From Candidatus Planktophila vernalis (lineage in GTDB: Bacteria > Actinomycetota > Actinomycetes > Nanopelagicales > Nanopelagicaceae): a stretch of DNA of 64,000 nt. Numbering within the stretch: position 1 is the stretch's first letter; each line of letters opens with the position of its first letter. Location of the stretch: the NCBI RefSeq assembly GCF_002288185.1, contig NZ_CP016776.1, positions 124,001-188,000 of the forward strand. The letters are read 5' to 3'. Of the stretch, positions 9,202-21,137 are shown in pieces. The notes below the pieces were generated by a model. The model ran no database searches. It was not told the origin of the DNA and worked only from the letters and a program-made list of their open reading frames with translations. The position numbers were made by a program, and so were the translations under genes.

Positions 9202-10535
9202 CAACTTTTGATCCATATGCACCGTCTCGAGATACCACTGAAGGAACTGTTTATTCAGTAACTGGTGGCGATTGGGATTCACTCGTTCAAGAGATTGGTT
9301 CAACTAAAGAAGAGCGCGTTGTTGTGAACATGGGTCCACAGCACCCATCTACTCACGGAGTTCTGCGTTTAGTTCTAGAGCTAGAGGGCGAAACAGTTAC
9401 TGAAGCTCGTGCTGGAATTGGCTACCTACACACAGGTATTGAAAAGAACATGGAATACCGCAGCTGGACTCAGGGCACGACTTTCGTAACGCGTATGGAT
9501 TATTTAGCTCCACTATTTAATGAAACTGCTTACTGCTTAGCTGTTGAAAAGCTTTTGGGAATTACACAGGATGTTCCAGAGCGCGCCAGCGTTATTCGCG
9601 TGATGATGATGGAGCTCAACCGAATCTCTTCTCATATGGTTGCACTTGGCACAGGAGCCCTTGAATTAGGCGCTATTTCACCTATGTTCTTTGCCTTCCG
9701 TGAGCGCGAAACTGTTCTAGATATCTTTGAAATGATTTCTGGTCTTCGCATGAATATGGCTTATGTGCGCCCAGGTGGAGTTCAGCAAGATCTTCCAGCA
9801 GGTGCGATTCCAAAGATTCGCGATGCTGTAAAGCTGATGCGCAAGAACTTTAAAGACAACACAACGTTGCTCGTTGGTAATTCAATTTGGATGAAGCGCA
9901 CACAAGGCATTGGTTACCTAGATCTTGCCGGTTGCACCACTCTTGGAATCACAGGCCCGGTTCTTCGTTCAACTGGATTGCCTTGGGATCTACGCAAGGT
10001 GCAACCGTATTGTGGTTATGAGGATTACAACTTTGATGTGATCACTGCAGATACTTGCGATGTTTATGGACGTTTCTTAATTCGCATGAATGAACTTGAG
10101 CAGTCACTTCGCATTATTGAGCAAGCACTTGATAAGTTGGAAAAACTAGAAGGTGCACCTGTCATGGTTGCTGATAAGAAGATCGCTTGGCCAGCACAGT
10201 TGGCAATGGGCGGTGATGGACTGGGTAACTCTCTCAATCACATCCGCGAAATCATGGGAACATCAATGGAGTCATTGATTCACCACTTCAAGTTAGTTAC
10301 AGAAGGTTTCCATGTTCCTGCAGGCCAGGTCTATGTGGCAATTGAATCTCCACGAGGTGAGCTTGGTGCCCAGGTTGTCTCTGACGGTGGAACTAAGCCT
10401 TATCGCATGCACTTTCGCGAACCATCTTTTAATAACTTGCAAGCAACTTCTGCGATGAGTGAAGGTGGCATGGTTGCCGACATCATTGGCGCTGTTGCCT
10501 CTATCGATCCAGTTATGGGAGGCGTTGACCGCTAA
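9198..10535 (+). CDS. nuoD: NADH-quinone oxidoreductase subunit D
   Basis: 445-residue 49-kDa subunit that forms the quinone pocket with NuoB. Recognised by [56 protein letters not shown] and the C-terminal [20 protein letters not shown]; the protein ends in VDR as usual. The start is GTG 9198, overlapping the nuoC stop, with GAAGGAG just upstream (9185-9191). Confidence 0.97.
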   Translation: MTTFDPYAPSRDTTEGTVYSVTGGDWDSLVQEIGSTKEERVVVNMGPQHPSTHGVLRLVLELEGETVTEARAGIGYLHTGIEKNMEYRSWTQGTTFVTRMDYLAPLFNETAYCLAVEKLLGITQDVPERASVIRVMMMELNRISSHMVALGTGALELGAISPMFFAFRERETVLDIFEMISGLRMNMAYVRPGGVQQDLPAGAIPKIRDAVKLMRKNFKDNTTLLVGNSIWMKRTQGIGYLDLAGCTTLGITGPVLRSTGLPWDLRKVQPYCGYEDYNFDVITADTCDVYGRFLIRMNELEQSLRIIEQALDKLEKLEGAPVMVADKKIAWPAQLAMGGDGLGNSLNHIREIMGTSMESLIHHFKLVTEGFHVPAGQVYVAIESPRGELGAQVVSDGGTKPYRMHFREPSFNNLQATSAMSEGGMVADIIGAVASIDPVMGGVDR

Positions 10536-11164
10536 TGGCATTCTCACAAGAAGATCTAGCAATCATGGAAACGATTATTAAGCGTTATCCACGTCCTCGT
10601 TCTGCAATCATGCCGTTGCTCCACTTTGTTCAATCACGTGCGGGCTATGTGACTAATGAGGGAATTGAAATCATTGCCCAGCAGCTAGAGCTTGCAGCTG
10701 CTGAAGTCACTGCTGTGTCTACGTTTTATACCCAATATAAGCCAACGCCAGTGGGCGAATACCACGTGGGTGTGTGCACAAATACTTTGTGCGCCATCAT
10801 GGGTGGGGATGAAATCATGGGTGCGCTTAAAGATCACCTTGGAATTGAAAACGATGGTGTTACAGCAGATGGCAAAGTTTCACTTGAGCATATTGAGTGC
10901 AATGCTGCATGTGATTACGCACCAGTTGTTATGGCTAATTGGGAGTTCTATGACAACCAGACTGTTCAATCTGCAAAAGATTTAGTTGATTCAATGCGTG
11001 CTGGAAATCCAAAGCCTCCAACACGTGGACCAAATACTTTGGTTACATGGAAGCAAGCATCAGAAGTTCTTGCAGGATTAAATGATGGAAGAGCAAATGA
11101 AGGTGTTCAAGCCGGCGGACCAACACTTCTTGGTTTGAAAATTGCAAAGGGAGAAACTAAGTAA
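10535..11164 (+). CDS. nuoE: NADH-quinone oxidoreductase subunit E
   Basis: 209-residue 24-kDa thioredoxin-like subunit carrying a 2Fe-2S cluster (N1a). Cysteine ligands lie in VCTNTLCAIMGG (about residues 80-85) and ECNAACDYAPVV (about 121-125). It shares one base with the nuoD stop. The C-terminal tail, about 45 residues rich in Gly, Pro and Ala, is a typical actinobacterial extension. Confidence 0.96.
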   Translation: MAFSQEDLAIMETIIKRYPRPRSAIMPLLHFVQSRAGYVTNEGIEIIAQQLELAAAEVTAVSTFYTQYKPTPVGEYHVGVCTNTLCAIMGGDEIMGALKDHLGIENDGVTADGKVSLEHIECNAACDYAPVVMANWEFYDNQTVQSAKDLVDSMRAGNPKPPTRGPNTLVTWKQASEVLAGLNDGRANEGVQAGGPTLLGLKIAKGETK

Positions 11165-12445
11165 ATGACTAAGTTAACTCCAGTTCTTTCTGCCCATTGG
11201 GATGAAAAAGATTCATTCACAATTGAAGGCTATAAGCGTCACGGTGGTTACACCGCATCAGCTAAAGCACTTGCAATGGATCCAGATGCAATTATTCAAC
11301 TTGTAAAAGACTCTGGGCTACGCGGTCGTGGCGGAGCAGGTTTCCCAACAGGCATGAAGTGGGGATTTATTCCACAGGGTGATAACAGAGAGCATTACTT
11401 AGTTGTTAATGCTGATGAATCAGAGCCAGGAACATGCAAAGACACACCGCTATTGATGGCAAACCCACATGTTCTTATTGAAGGCTGCATCATCGCCTGC
11501 CATGCAATTCGTGCAAAGCATGCATTTATCTATATTCGAGGCGAAGTAACACATGTTGTTCGTCGAGTGAATCAAGCAATCGAAGATGCTTACAAAGCAG
11601 GATTACTTGGAAATGGCATTGATGTTGTTTTACATATCGGTGCTGGTGCATATATCTGCGGTGAAGAAACCGCACTCCTTGATTCACTAGAAGGCTTCCG
11701 TGGACAACCACGTTTGCGCCCACCATTTCCAGCTATTGCAGGCCTTTATGCCCGCCCAACAGTTGTAAATAACGTTGAATCCATTGCTTCAGTTCCAGCA
11801 ATTATTGCTAATGGCGCTGAGTGGTATCAGAGCATGGGAACTGAGAAGAGCAAAGGCGCAACGCTTTATTCACTCTCAGGCCACGTGAATAACCCTGGAC
11901 AGTTTGAAGCACCACTTGGAATTACTCTTCGCGAGATTCTTGAACTATCAGGTGGAATTCGCACTGGTCACACATTGAAGTTCTGGACACCTGGTGGATC
12001 TTCAACTCCACTATTTACAGCTGAGCATCTAGATGTTCCATTGGATTACGAAGGTGTGTCAGCTGCCGGTTCAATGCTTGGAACTAAGGCTCTACAAATC
12101 TTTGATGAAACAACATGTGTTGTTCGCGCAGTATTGCGATGGACTGAGTTCTATAAGCATGAGTCATGCGGTAAGTGCACACCTTGTCGTGAGGGCACAT
12201 GGTGGTTAGTACAACTTCTACGCGATCTTGAAGCAGGTAAAGGTACTGAAGCAGATCTTGCTAAGTTGCTCGATCTTTGCGACAACATCATGGGCCGCTC
12301 ATTTTGTGCTCTAGGTGATGGTGCAACAAGTCCAATCACATCATCTATTAAGTATTTCCGCGATGAATACATCGCTCACATCACTCATGGTGGATGTCCA
12401 TTTGATCCAGTTGCATCAACTCTCTTTGCAGGGGCAGGTGCATAA
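11165..12445 (+). CDS. nuoF: NADH-quinone oxidoreductase subunit F
   Basis: 426-residue 51-kDa flavoprotein where NADH is oxidised. GLRGRGGAGFPTGMKWGF near residue 50 is the NADH/FMN-binding motif, GAGAYICGEETALLDSLEG near 160 is the FMN site, and HESCGKCTPCREG near 333 plus FCALGDGATSP hold the four N3-cluster cysteines. It begins directly after the nuoE stop and is followed without gap by nuoG. Confidence 0.98.
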   Translation: MTKLTPVLSAHWDEKDSFTIEGYKRHGGYTASAKALAMDPDAIIQLVKDSGLRGRGGAGFPTGMKWGFIPQGDNREHYLVVNADESEPGTCKDTPLLMANPHVLIEGCIIACHAIRAKHAFIYIRGEVTHVVRRVNQAIEDAYKAGLLGNGIDVVLHIGAGAYICGEETALLDSLEGFRGQPRLRPPFPAIAGLYARPTVVNNVESIASVPAIIANGAEWYQSMGTEKSKGATLYSLSGHVNNPGQFEAPLGITLREILELSGGIRTGHTLKFWTPGGSSTPLFTAEHLDVPLDYEGVSAAGSMLGTKALQIFDETTCVVRAVLRWTEFYKHESCGKCTPCREGTWWLVQLLRDLEAGKGTEADLAKLLDLCDNIMGRSFCALGDGATSPITSSIKYFRDEYIAHITHGGCPFDPVASTLFAGAGA

Positions 12446-14794
12446 ATGACTACTGAAGTTGTAGACATGATCACTGTCGTTGTTGATGGATTTGAAGTGA
12501 GCGTTCCTAAGGGAACATTAGTAATTCGCGCCGCAGAACAACTTGGAATTCAGATTCCACGTTTTTGTGATCACCCACTTCTCGATCCAGTTGGTGCATG
12601 TCGCCAATGTTTGGTCGATATTGAAATTAATGGCCGTGCTTTTCCAAAGCCACAGGCTTCTTGCACGATTCCAGTTGAGCCAGGAATGATTGTTAAAACT
12701 CAACTCACTTCACCAGTTGCTGAAAAGGCACAGCGCGGTGTTATGGAGCTACTACTTATTAACCACCCACTTGATTGCCCAGTGTGTGACAAGGGTGGCG
12801 AGTGCCCACTGCAAAACCAGGCAATGAGCAATGGCCAGGGTGAAACTCGCTTTGAAGGCGTGAAGCGCACATTCCAAAAGCCAATCAACATCTCTTCTCA
12901 AGTTTTACTTGATCGCGAGCGTTGTGTTCTCTGTGCTCGTTGCACACGTTTTTCTGAGCAGATCGCATCTGACCCATTTATTACATTGAATGAACGTGGT
13001 GCTTTGCAACAAGTTGGTATCTATGAAAACAAACCTTTCGAATCTTATTTCTCAGGTAACACAGTTCAAATCTGTCCGGTGGGAGCACTTACTGGTGCTG
13101 CATACCGATTCCGTGCACGTCCCTTTGATTTAGTTTCAACACCATCTGCTTGTGAGCACTGTGCATCTGGTTGCGATATGCGCACAGATGTTCGCCGTGG
13201 AAAGACTTTGCGTCGCCTTGCTGGTGATGATTCAACTGTGAATGAAGAGTGGAACTGCGATAAGGGACGTTGGGCATTTAAATATGTCACTTCAGTTGAT
13301 CGTCTCACAACTCCAATGGTTCGAAATGCATCTGGAGAATTAGTTGCAGCATCGTGGCCAGAGGCTTTAGCTGCAGCAGCAAAGGGATTGAAAGCTTCAA
13401 AGGCTGCAGTTCTTGTTGGTGGTCGTGCAACGTATGAAGATGCATATGGCTATAGCAAGTTTGCACGTGTTGCACTTGGCACAAACGATATTGATTTCCG
13501 TTCACGTCTTTCATCAAATGAAGAGCGTGAATTCCTTGCAGCACGCGTAGTTGGTTCAACTACAACGTATTTGGATATCGATCGCGCAGATCACGTTCTA
13601 CTCGTTGGCTTTGAGCCAGAAGAAGAATCACCGATTGTTTTCTTGCGTTTGAATAAGCAAGTACGAAAGCGCGCGCTCAAGGTCACAGCAATTGCAACCA
13701 AGCTTTCAATTGGAGTGGAAAAACTCAAGGGTGAGTTTGTAAAGGTTGCTCCAGGGGCTGAAGCTGCTGCTATTGCCTCACAATCACTTACTTCAAAATC
13801 AGTGATTTTGGTGGGGGAGCGAGCTGCTGAAAGTGCTGGAGTATTAAGCGCAGTTGCAGCTCTTGCGGATTCAAGCAGTGCCAAGATTGCATGGATTCCA
13901 CGTCGTGCTGGAGAGCGCGGTGCACTTGAAGCTGGTGCGATCGGAAACGTATTGCCAGGTGGACGCCCAGTTACTGATGCATCAGGACGTGTTGATATAG
14001 CAGCGGTGTGGGGAACGGATTCATTACCAAGTGCAGAAGGTAAGAGCACGCAAGAGATTTATGCAGCAGTTAATGCTGGTGAAATCGGTGCATTAGTTGT
14101 TGGCGGCGTTGATCCACTTGATGGTGAAAATAGCCAAAGCGCACTTGCAGCACTTGATAAGGCTTTTGTAGTTTCTCTAGAAATTGCTAGCAGCGCGGTT
14201 ACACAACATGCAGATATTGTATTGCCAGTTGCTGCAGTTACTGAAAAGAGCGGTTCATTTTTGAACTGGGAAGGCCGACCACGTTCATTTGATGCTGCAG
14301 TGCAAGATTCACTTAATCGCAGCGATCTTCGTATTCTTTCCATGATTGCCCAAGAGATGGGTACATCAATAAATCTTGGAACTGTTACAGCCGCTATTAA
14401 GGAAATTGCTTCCCTTGGTAAGTGGGAGGGTGCTCGCGTATCAATGAGCAAAGTTTCTGCAGCTGCGCAGCCAGCAGTGTCTGGAGATCAATTCATTCTC
14501 ACATCATGGCGCCGCTTGCTCGATCTTGGAACTTTGCAACAAGGTGAAGAACACCTTGCAGGAACAGCCAGAAAAACTGTTGCAGTTATTTCACCTACGC
14601 GCGCTGGCGCTCTTGGCGTGGTCGATGGCGACAAACTTAAGATTTCAACTTCTCTAGGTTCAGTAACTTTGAGGGCACTTGTTGAAGATATTCATGACGA
14701 TGCTATCTGGGCACCACGTAATTCACGTGGTTCTCAATTACTAGTAAATCTAGGCGTTGCACATGGCGCAGTAGTGAGTGTGGTGAAGGTATGA
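12446..14794 (+). CDS. nuoG: NADH-quinone oxidoreductase subunit G
   Basis: 782-residue iron-sulfur subunit. The N-terminal 2Fe-2S domain has [15 protein letters not shown], followed by the His/Cys-ligated cluster segment [31 protein letters not shown] and [10 protein letters not shown] bind 4Fe-4S clusters, and [18 protein letters not shown] opens the molybdopterin-oxidoreductase-like domain, which carries the extra N7-type cysteines. That large domain (about residues 225-780) is usually without cofactor in complex I. The TGA overlaps the nuoH ATG (ATGA). Confidence 0.97.
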   Translation: MTTEVVDMITVVVDGFEVSVPKGTLVIRAAEQLGIQIPRFCDHPLLDPVGACRQCLVDIEINGRAFPKPQASCTIPVEPGMIVKTQLTSPVAEKAQRGVMELLLINHPLDCPVCDKGGECPLQNQAMSNGQGETRFEGVKRTFQKPINISSQVLLDRERCVLCARCTRFSEQIASDPFITLNERGALQQVGIYENKPFESYFSGNTVQICPVGALTGAAYRFRARPFDLVSTPSACEHCASGCDMRTDVRRGKTLRRLAGDDSTVNEEWNCDKGRWAFKYVTSVDRLTTPMVRNASGELVAASWPEALAAAAKGLKASKAAVLVGGRATYEDAYGYSKFARVALGTNDIDFRSRLSSNEEREFLAARVVGSTTTYLDIDRADHVLLVGFEPEEESPIVFLRLNKQVRKRALKVTAIATKLSIGVEKLKGEFVKVAPGAEAAAIASQSLTSKSVILVGERAAESAGVLSAVAALADSSSAKIAWIPRRAGERGALEAGAIGNVLPGGRPVTDASGRVDIAAVWGTDSLPSAEGKSTQEIYAAVNAGEIGALVVGGVDPLDGENSQSALAALDKAFVVSLEIASSAVTQHADIVLPVAAVTEKSGSFLNWEGRPRSFDAAVQDSLNRSDLRILSMIAQEMGTSINLGTVTAAIKEIASLGKWEGARVSMSKVSAAAQPAVSGDQFILTSWRRLLDLGTLQQGEEHLAGTARKTVAVISPTRAGALGVVDGDKLKISTSLGSVTLRALVEDIHDDAIWAPRNSRGSQLLVNLGVAHGAVVSVVKV

Positions 14795-16038
14795 CAACAG
14801 CAGAGCTCATTGCCGCAGATTCAGGGACAACCATTCTCATAAAGGCACTCCTTGTCTTTATTTTCTGTGTTGTTCTCACACTTATGTCGGTATGGGGAGA
14901 GCGTCGCCTTGTTGGTCGCATGCAAGAGCGTCCAGGCCCAAACCGTGTTGGTCCATTTGGTTTAATTCAAGCTTTAGCTGATGGCGTGAAGTTAGCGCTC
15001 AAAGAGGATTTGATTCCAGCGGCCGCAGACAAGATTGTCTTCGTTCTTGCACCAATTATTAGTGCAACAACATGCTTTATGTCTTTTGCTGTCATTCCTA
15101 TTACTGGTGAAGTTTCACTCTTTGGCAAGACCACTGCGATGCAATTAACTGATCTTCCAGTCGGGGTTTTGTATGTATTAGCAATTGCATCAGTGGGTGT
15201 CTATGGAATTGTGTTGGCTGGTTGGTCATCTGGTTCTACATATCCACTCCTTGGCGGATTGCGCTCAAGTGCCCAAGTGATTTCTTATGAAGTTGCAATG
15301 GGACTTTCTCTCGTTGCTGTCTTTATTTATGCAGGTTCAATGTCAACTTCTGACATCGTGGCTGCGCAATCAACGTGGTGGTATGGCGTTGTGCTGTTCC
15401 CATCATTTGCAATCTATGCAATCTCAATGGTGGGTGAAACTAACCGTGCACCATTCGATTTAGCTGAAGCAGAAGGTGAATTAGTTGGTGGTTTCCACAC
15501 TGAGTATTCATCACTTAAGTTCGCACTCTTCTTCTTGGCTGAGTATGTAAACATCATCGCAGTTTCAGCTCTTGCCACAACTCTCTTCCTTGGCGGGTAT
15601 CACGCACCTCCAGGACTTGGCTTTACTGAAGCCTGGTTAGGCGGATGGTTTACCGGCATCTGGTTCTTCTCAAAGGTGCTTGTTTTCTTCTTCGTATTCG
15701 TTTGGCTACGCGGCACACTCCCACGCCTTCGCTATGACCAATTTATGCAGTTTGGTTGGAAGATCTTGATTCCAGTATCAATTCTCTGGATCTTGGTTGT
15801 TGCAACCCTTCGCACACTCTCACTTGAAGGTGCTCCACGCATTGTTGTCATTGGCTTTGCAAGCTTTGTAGTTCTTCTAGTTATGGCTGCAAACATCGGC
15901 TTTGAAAATGCTAAGAAGAAAAAGCTGGAATCACTTGAGGTTGAAGTCAGTGAGCCATCTTTTGCTGTTCCAACTGTTCCAATGAATGTTTCAAACATCA
16001 ATGTGTCACAAAGTAGCAAGGGAGGCGATCATGTCTGA
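14791..16038 (+). CDS. nuoH: NADH-quinone oxidoreductase subunit H
   Basis: 415-residue membrane subunit at the junction of the two arms of complex I, lining the quinone channel. Eight or so hydrophobic segments are visible, with the conserved loops [20 protein letters not shown] and [10 protein letters not shown] near residue 50 and the acidic loop [20 protein letters not shown] plus HTEYSS near 215-240. The last 60 residues form a hydrophilic tail found in actinobacterial NuoH. It overlaps nuoI by 8 bases. Confidence 0.97.
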   Translation: MTTAELIAADSGTTILIKALLVFIFCVVLTLMSVWGERRLVGRMQERPGPNRVGPFGLIQALADGVKLALKEDLIPAAADKIVFVLAPIISATTCFMSFAVIPITGEVSLFGKTTAMQLTDLPVGVLYVLAIASVGVYGIVLAGWSSGSTYPLLGGLRSSAQVISYEVAMGLSLVAVFIYAGSMSTSDIVAAQSTWWYGVVLFPSFAIYAISMVGETNRAPFDLAEAEGELVGGFHTEYSSLKFALFFLAEYVNIIAVSALATTLFLGGYHAPPGLGFTEAWLGGWFTGIWFFSKVLVFFFVFVWLRGTLPRLRYDQFMQFGWKILIPVSILWILVVATLRTLSLEGAPRIVVIGFASFVVLLVMAANIGFENAKKKKLESLEVEVSEPSFAVPTVPMNVSNINVSQSSKGGDHV

Positions 16039-16642
16039 GCAACTCGAACCGCTAAAGAAGAGTGAGATTTCAGTTAACGATATCGCCTACACAAAGATGG
16101 AAACAGGTGAATCAGTAGGACTACTTGGACACCTGAAAGGTTTCTGGATTCCATTTTCTAAGATTTTTAAGAAGACTCTTACAGTTGAATACCCAGAAGT
16201 AAAAGCACCAACAGCTGAGCGCTTCCATGGTCGTCACCAACTTAACCGTCACCCAGATGGTTTAGAAAAATGTATTGGTTGCGAACTTTGTGCTTGGGCA
16301 TGTCCAGCAGATGCAATTTATGTTGAAGGTGCAAATAACACTCCAGAGAATCAAATGTCTCCAGGAGAGCGCTACGGCAAGGTTTATCAAATTAACTATC
16401 TGCGTTGTGTGTTCTGCGGACTGTGTATTGAAGCTTGCCCAACACGTGCTTTAACTATGACAAATGAATATGAATTAGCTGATGAATCACGTGAAAAGTT
16501 AATCTTTGAAAAGGAAGATTTATTGGCACCACTTCGCCAGGGAATGTTGATGCCTCCGCATCCAATGTATCCAGATATGGATGACAGCAATTACTACAAG
16601 GGTGATGTGAAGCAATCACACCCATCTCAGGATGTGAAGTAG
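16031..16642 (+). CDS. nuoI: NADH-quinone oxidoreductase subunit I
   Basis: 203-residue ferredoxin-like subunit with two 4Fe-4S clusters (N6a, N6b): [16 protein letters not shown] near residue 80 and [16 protein letters not shown] near residue 128. Start ATG 16031 ([10 protein letters not shown]) has GGAGG 6 bases upstream, inside the nuoH coding end; an in-frame upstream ATG at 15986 lies deep inside nuoH and is rejected. nuoJ begins right after its stop. Confidence 0.97.
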   Translation: MSEQLEPLKKSEISVNDIAYTKMETGESVGLLGHLKGFWIPFSKIFKKTLTVEYPEVKAPTAERFHGRHQLNRHPDGLEKCIGCELCAWACPADAIYVEGANNTPENQMSPGERYGKVYQINYLRCVFCGLCIEACPTRALTMTNEYELADESREKLIFEKEDLLAPLRQGMLMPPHPMYPDMDDSNYYKGDVKQSHPSQDVK

Positions 16643-17434
16643 ATGGTTGATTTAGCTATTTCAGTGGGTCAAACACAGACTCCAGAAGCTGTTTTGTTCT
16701 GGGTTCTTGCCCCATTGACTGTTGCTGCAGCGTTAGGGATGTTGCTTGTTAAGAAAGCTGTGCACTCTGCAATTTTGATGGCATCTGTCATGGTCAACTT
16801 GGCAGTTTTCTATATTGCTCAAGATGCACTCTTCCTTGGAATCGTGCAGATTGTTGTTTATACCGGCGCAGTAATGATGCTCTTCCTCTTTATTCTTATG
16901 CTTGTCGGTGTTGATTCATCTGATTCACTCACTGAAACAATCCCAGGTCTTCGACCAATTGCGATAGTTGCAGCGGTTGGCTTTGGTGGCTTGATGGTTT
17001 CCTTAATTGGTCGTGCAACTCTTGGTCGAAACGCAATTGGATTAGAGGCAGCCAATTCACTGGGAAATGTTCAAGGCATCGCACAGCTTCTATTTTCAAG
17101 ATATGTCTGGCCATTTGAAGTTGTTTCAGCGCTTTTGATCACTGCAGCGCTGGGTGCAATGGTTCTTGCACATCACCAAAGTATTCAAGTGCGACCAACT
17201 CAGCGCCAACTTTCAACCCAACGCTTCCGCGGGAAATCACTTGCTAACGCTGCAGGTCTTCCAGCGCCAGGTGTGTTTGCTCGTCACAACGCTGTAGATG
17301 TTCCAGCTCTTTTGCCAGATGGCACGCCAGCTGCGAACTCAATTAACGCCACTTTGCAAGCACGTGGAGACATGTTGACTTCAGGAACCTTTGAACTCGG
17401 CAAGGTCGACACCAGTAAGGGAGAGGAGAAGTAA
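16643..17434 (+). CDS. nuoJ: NADH-quinone oxidoreductase subunit J
   Basis: 263-residue membrane subunit with five hydrophobic segments in the first 175 residues and the conserved VQIVVYTGAVMMLFLFILML near residue 75. The remaining 85 residues are a hydrophilic C-terminal tail, which makes it longer than E. coli NuoJ but normal for actinobacteria. It is followed directly by nuoK. Confidence 0.96.
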   Translation: MVDLAISVGQTQTPEAVLFWVLAPLTVAAALGMLLVKKAVHSAILMASVMVNLAVFYIAQDALFLGIVQIVVYTGAVMMLFLFILMLVGVDSSDSLTETIPGLRPIAIVAAVGFGGLMVSLIGRATLGRNAIGLEAANSLGNVQGIAQLLFSRYVWPFEVVSALLITAALGAMVLAHHQSIQVRPTQRQLSTQRFRGKSLANAAGLPAPGVFARHNAVDVPALLPDGTPAANSINATLQARGDMLTSGTFELGKVDTSKGEEK

Positions 17435-17734
17435 ATGGATGCAGCTAACTATCTCTATCTATCCGCACTTCTCTTCACTATTGGAGCTGTTGGAGTGGTT
17501 GTTCGACGCAATGCAATCGTTGTTTTCATGTGTGTTGAACTCATGCTCAACGCTGCAAACCTAGCTTTTGTGACTTTTTCCAGAATCAACGGAGATCTCA
17601 ACGGACAAGTAGTGGCCTTCTTTACGATGGTTGTTGCCGCATGTGAGGTTGTAGTTGGTCTTGCAATTATCGTGACGATTTATCGCTCACGCCGTTCAGC
17701 ATCAGTTGATGATGCTAGTTTGTTGAAGCGATAG
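17435..17734 (+). CDS. nuoK: NADH-quinone oxidoreductase subunit K
   Basis: 99-residue, three-helix membrane subunit of the proton-pumping arm. The conserved Glu of helix 2 is seen in [16 protein letters not shown] (about residue 37) and a second in [11 protein letters not shown] (about residue 71), both essential for proton transfer in the family. A GGAGAGGAG ribosome site lies in the nuoJ end. Confidence 0.97.
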   Translation: MDAANYLYLSALLFTIGAVGVVVRRNAIVVFMCVELMLNAANLAFVTFSRINGDLNGQVVAFFTMVVAACEVVVGLAIIVTIYRSRRSASVDDASLLKR

Positions 17735-17736
17735 CC

Positions 17737-19629
17737 ATGACGACTTCAAACAGCCTCGTTTATTTAATTGCACTGCCATTACTTGGCGCAACCATTCTTT
17801 TACTTGCAGGTCGACGTGCTGATAAGTGGGGCCACATTCTCGGAACTCTTATGCCGGCATCATCATTTGCTGTTGGTCTCTACCAACTCTCATTGATGCT
17901 CGGCCGATCTACAGAAGAGCGCCCAGTGGGTCAAAAGCTATTTGAGTGGATCTCGGTTGGAAGTTTTAAGGTTGATGCGGGATTACTCCTCGATCAACTT
18001 TCAATCTGCTTCGTGCTACTCATTACCGGCGTTGGAACGTTAATCCACATTTATTCAATTTCTTATATGTCACACGATAAAGATCGCAGACGCTTCTTTG
18101 CATATCTGAACCTCTTTATTGCAGCGATGCTCTTGTTGGTGCTCGGTGATAGCTACCTCAACCTTTATGTTGGTTGGGAAGGCGTGGGTCTTGCTTCTTA
18201 TCTATTGATTGGCTTCTGGAATCAAAAGCCTGCTTATGCAACTGCATCAAAGAAGGCATTTGTTATGAACCGTGTTGGTGACATGGGGCTCTCTTTTGCA
18301 ATCATGATTGCCTTTGCAACAGTAGGAACTGTTTCATTTGCGGGAATCAAAGAGCAGGTCGATCAGACATCAACTGGGGCACTGACTGCCATTGGAATTA
18401 TGTTGCTAGTTGCAGCAGCTGGTAAATCAGCTCAATTCCCATTACAGGCATGGCTCGGCGATGCGATGGCTGGCCCAACCCCTGTTTCAGCACTTATTCA
18501 CGCAGCGACAATGGTTACAGCAGGCGTTTATCTCATTACTCGCTCCAACTTCATTTTCGATGCTGCGCCAACTGCCCAACTACTAGTTGTCATTGTTGGT
18601 GCGATTACATTGTTATTTGGTGCACTCATTGGTACTGCAAAAGATGACATCAAGAAAGCACTCGCTGCTTCAACAATGTCTCAAATTGGATACATGACTC
18701 TTGCAGCTGGATTAGGTCCAGTTGGTTATGCATTCGCAATCATGCATTTGCTAACACACGGCTTCTTTAAAGCTGGAATGTTCCTTGGTGCAGGTTCAGT
18801 GATGCATGGAATGAATGATCAAGTAAATATGCGCAGGTACGGCGCACTTCGAAAGTTCATGCCAATTACATTTGTGACATTTGGACTTGGGTATTTAGCA
18901 ATCCTTGGTGTGCCACCATTTGCAGGTTTCTATTCCAAGGACATGATTATTGAAACCGCATTTAACGCCGGTGGTATTAAGGGATTTCTTCTAGGCTCAA
19001 TTACATTGTTAGGTGCAGGAATTACTGCCTTCTACATGACTCGCGTCATGATTCTTACTTTCACCGGAACAAAGCGCTGGGATGAGGATGCTCATCCTCA
19101 TGAATCCCCATGGTTGATGTGGCTACCAATGGCAATTCTTGCAATTGGTTCAGTCTCATCTGGATTCTTGCTATCTCGTGGTGATGCACTCGTTAACTGG
19201 CTACATCCACTCTTTGATCATCATGAAGAGCACGAGCATCACCTGCTCGAACCAATTGTTGTTTCAGCACTTGCCTTAACAATGGTTGCCATTGGTGTTG
19301 CGATTGCATTCTTTAAGTATTCACGCCAAGAAGTTGCTGCGATCGCGCCAGAAAATGTCTCAGTATTAACAAAGATTGCGCGCCAAGATCTCATGCAGGA
19401 TCGCTTCAATGAGGCCGTCTTTATGCGCCCAGGTGCGCAGTTAACGCAGGCTTTGGTTAAAACAGATGAAGCGGTTATCGATGGTGCAGTGCGCGGAGTG
19501 GGCCAATTGGCGATGAACTCAGGTTCAGCTCTACGCGGGGTGCAAAGCGGATTTGTTCGTAGTTATGCAGCGCTGATCTTTGTTGGCGCGGCCCTTTTGA
19601 TTGGTGCGATTTGGGTGGTGGTTCAATAA
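17737..19629 (+). CDS. nuoL: NADH-quinone oxidoreductase subunit L
   Basis: 630-residue antiporter-like subunit at the far end of the membrane arm. Family motifs: [18 protein letters not shown] (catalytic Glu, about residue 147), GAAGKSAQ-like [19 protein letters not shown] (key Lys, about 230) and [20 protein letters not shown]. Many transmembrane segments and a long C-terminal helix region are present. The stop TAA overlaps the nuoM ATG by one base. Confidence 0.97.
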   Translation: MTTSNSLVYLIALPLLGATILLLAGRRADKWGHILGTLMPASSFAVGLYQLSLMLGRSTEERPVGQKLFEWISVGSFKVDAGLLLDQLSICFVLLITGVGTLIHIYSISYMSHDKDRRRFFAYLNLFIAAMLLLVLGDSYLNLYVGWEGVGLASYLLIGFWNQKPAYATASKKAFVMNRVGDMGLSFAIMIAFATVGTVSFAGIKEQVDQTSTGALTAIGIMLLVAAAGKSAQFPLQAWLGDAMAGPTPVSALIHAATMVTAGVYLITRSNFIFDAAPTAQLLVVIVGAITLLFGALIGTAKDDIKKALAASTMSQIGYMTLAAGLGPVGYAFAIMHLLTHGFFKAGMFLGAGSVMHGMNDQVNMRRYGALRKFMPITFVTFGLGYLAILGVPPFAGFYSKDMIIETAFNAGGIKGFLLGSITLLGAGITAFYMTRVMILTFTGTKRWDEDAHPHESPWLMWLPMAILAIGSVSSGFLLSRGDALVNWLHPLFDHHEEHEHHLLEPIVVSALALTMVAIGVAIAFFKYSRQEVAAIAPENVSVLTKIARQDLMQDRFNEAVFMRPGAQLTQALVKTDEAVIDGAVRGVGQLAMNSGSALRGVQSGFVRSYAALIFVGAALLIGAIWVVVQ

Positions 19630-21137
19630 TGAATTCATTAACGTTATTGATGTTATTACCAATCATTGGCTCAATTGCCGTAGCAGCTACACCTAAGACA
19701 AAAGAGGTTTTGAGTAAGCAAGTTGCACTTGCAACCACTGTAATTGTTGCAGGAGCAACTATTGCAATGGCTATGAACTTCCAGCGCGATAACGTGGATC
19801 TTCAGTTTGTCGAGAAGTATTCATGGATTCCAACTTTTGGTATTAACTTTGCTGTTGGTATTGATGGTTTAGCCCTTGTCTTGATTTTGATGTCAACAAT
19901 TTTGGCACCAATTGTTGTGTTGTCAGGTTGGAATGAAGCTCACGGTGGCCGTTGGTCCGTTAAGACGTTCTACATTCTCATCCTTGTTCTTGAAACAATG
20001 ATGATTGGTGTCTTTGCAGCAACTGATGTCTTCTTGTTCTACGTCATCTTTGAAGCGATGTTGATTCCGGTTTACTTCCTTATTGGTGGTTACGGAACTG
20101 GTGAGCGCTCAGCGGCTGCAGTTAAGTTCTTGATTTACAGCCTCTTCGGTGGATTACTGATGTTGGCATCAATCATCGCGCTCTATGTGATGTCAGGTGC
20201 TCAAGGCGGACATACTTTTGATCTGCAAGCACTTTCACAACTTGAAATGAGTTCGACTACGCAGAACTTCCTATTCCTAGGCTTCTTTATCGCCTTTGCA
20301 ATTAAGGCACCTCTGTGGCCACTTCACACCTGGCTGCCAGATGCTGCTGCTTCTGCAACCCCTGGAACATCAGTGTTACTGCTAGGTGTTCTAGATAAAG
20401 TCGGAACTTTCGGAATGATTCGCTACTGCCTAACTTTGTTCCCAGAGGCAAGTAAGACTTTCACACCATTGATTATGGTTCTTGCAGTGATTTCAATTGT
20501 TTATGGCGCAATCCTTGCAATTGGTCAAAAGGATCTAAAGCGCTTAATTGCATTTACATCTATTTCACACTTTGGTTTCATCACCATGGGTATCTTTGCA
20601 ATGACTTCACAGGGCCATAGCGGGGCTACTTTGTATATGTTTAATCACGGCTTCTCAACGGCAGCGTTGTTCATCGTTGGTGGTTGGATGATTGCGCGTC
20701 GTGGTTCTTCAACGATTGCAGACTTTGGCGGACTACAGCGCGTCACACCAGTGATGGCTTGGTCCTTCTTCTTAGCTGGAATGTCTTCACTTGCGTTGCC
20801 AGGCTTGTCTAGTTTCGTGAGTGAGTTCTTAGTTCTTGTTGGAACATTTACTCGATATCCAGTGCATGCAGTGATTGCAACATTTGGAATTGTTCTAGCT
20901 GCGCTCTATATCTTGATTCCAGTTCAAAAAGCTCTGCACGGTCCAACAACTCCGGGTAATGAGGGATTAAGTGATCTCAATATTCGTGAGAAGGTTGCAA
21001 TTGCACCAGTGATGGCAATCATCATTGCACTTGGTTTCTATCCTTCGCCGTTATTAAATGTAATCAATCCAGCTTCAGCGCATGTGATTGCTCAAATGGG
21101 CTTCACTGATCCAGCTCCAACGAATGGTGATAAATAA
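19629..21137 (+). CDS. nuoM: NADH-quinone oxidoreductase subunit M
   Basis: 502-residue antiporter-like subunit. Conserved segments: FYVIFEAMLIPVYFLIGGYG (catalytic Glu, about residue 143), FAIKAPLWPLHTWLPDAAAS (Lys, about 229) and ISHFGFITMGIFA. Start ATG 19629 ([10 protein letters not shown]) overlaps the last base of the nuoL stop; a start six codons upstream is in frame but lies inside nuoL. It overlaps nuoN by one base. Confidence 0.96.
   Translation: MNSLTLLMLLPIIGSIAVAATPKTKEVLSKQVALATTVIVAGATIAMAMNFQRDNVDLQFVEKYSWIPTFGINFAVGIDGLALVLILMSTILAPIVVLSGWNEAHGGRWSVKTFYILILVLETMMIGVFAATDVFLFYVIFEAMLIPVYFLIGGYGTGERSAAAVKFLIYSLFGGLLMLASIIALYVMSGAQGGHTFDLQALSQLEMSSTTQNFLFLGFFIAFAIKAPLWPLHTWLPDAAASATPGTSVLLLGVLDKVGTFGMIRYCLTLFPEASKTFTPLIMVLAVISIVYGAILAIGQKDLKRLIAFTSISHFGFITMGIFAMTSQGHSGATLYMFNHGFSTAALFIVGGWMIARRGSSTIADFGGLQRVTPVMAWSFFLAGMSSLALPGLSSFVSEFLVLVGTFTRYPVHAVIATFGIVLAALYILIPVQKALHGPTTPGNEGLSDLNIREKVAIAPVMAIIIALGFYPSPLLNVINPASAHVIAQMGFTDPAPTNGDK

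Noticed and set aside
13591-14451. Long open frames on the reverse strand within nuoG
   Set aside because: They mirror the codon bias of nuoG, have no family features and no ribosome sites; nuoG itself is certain.
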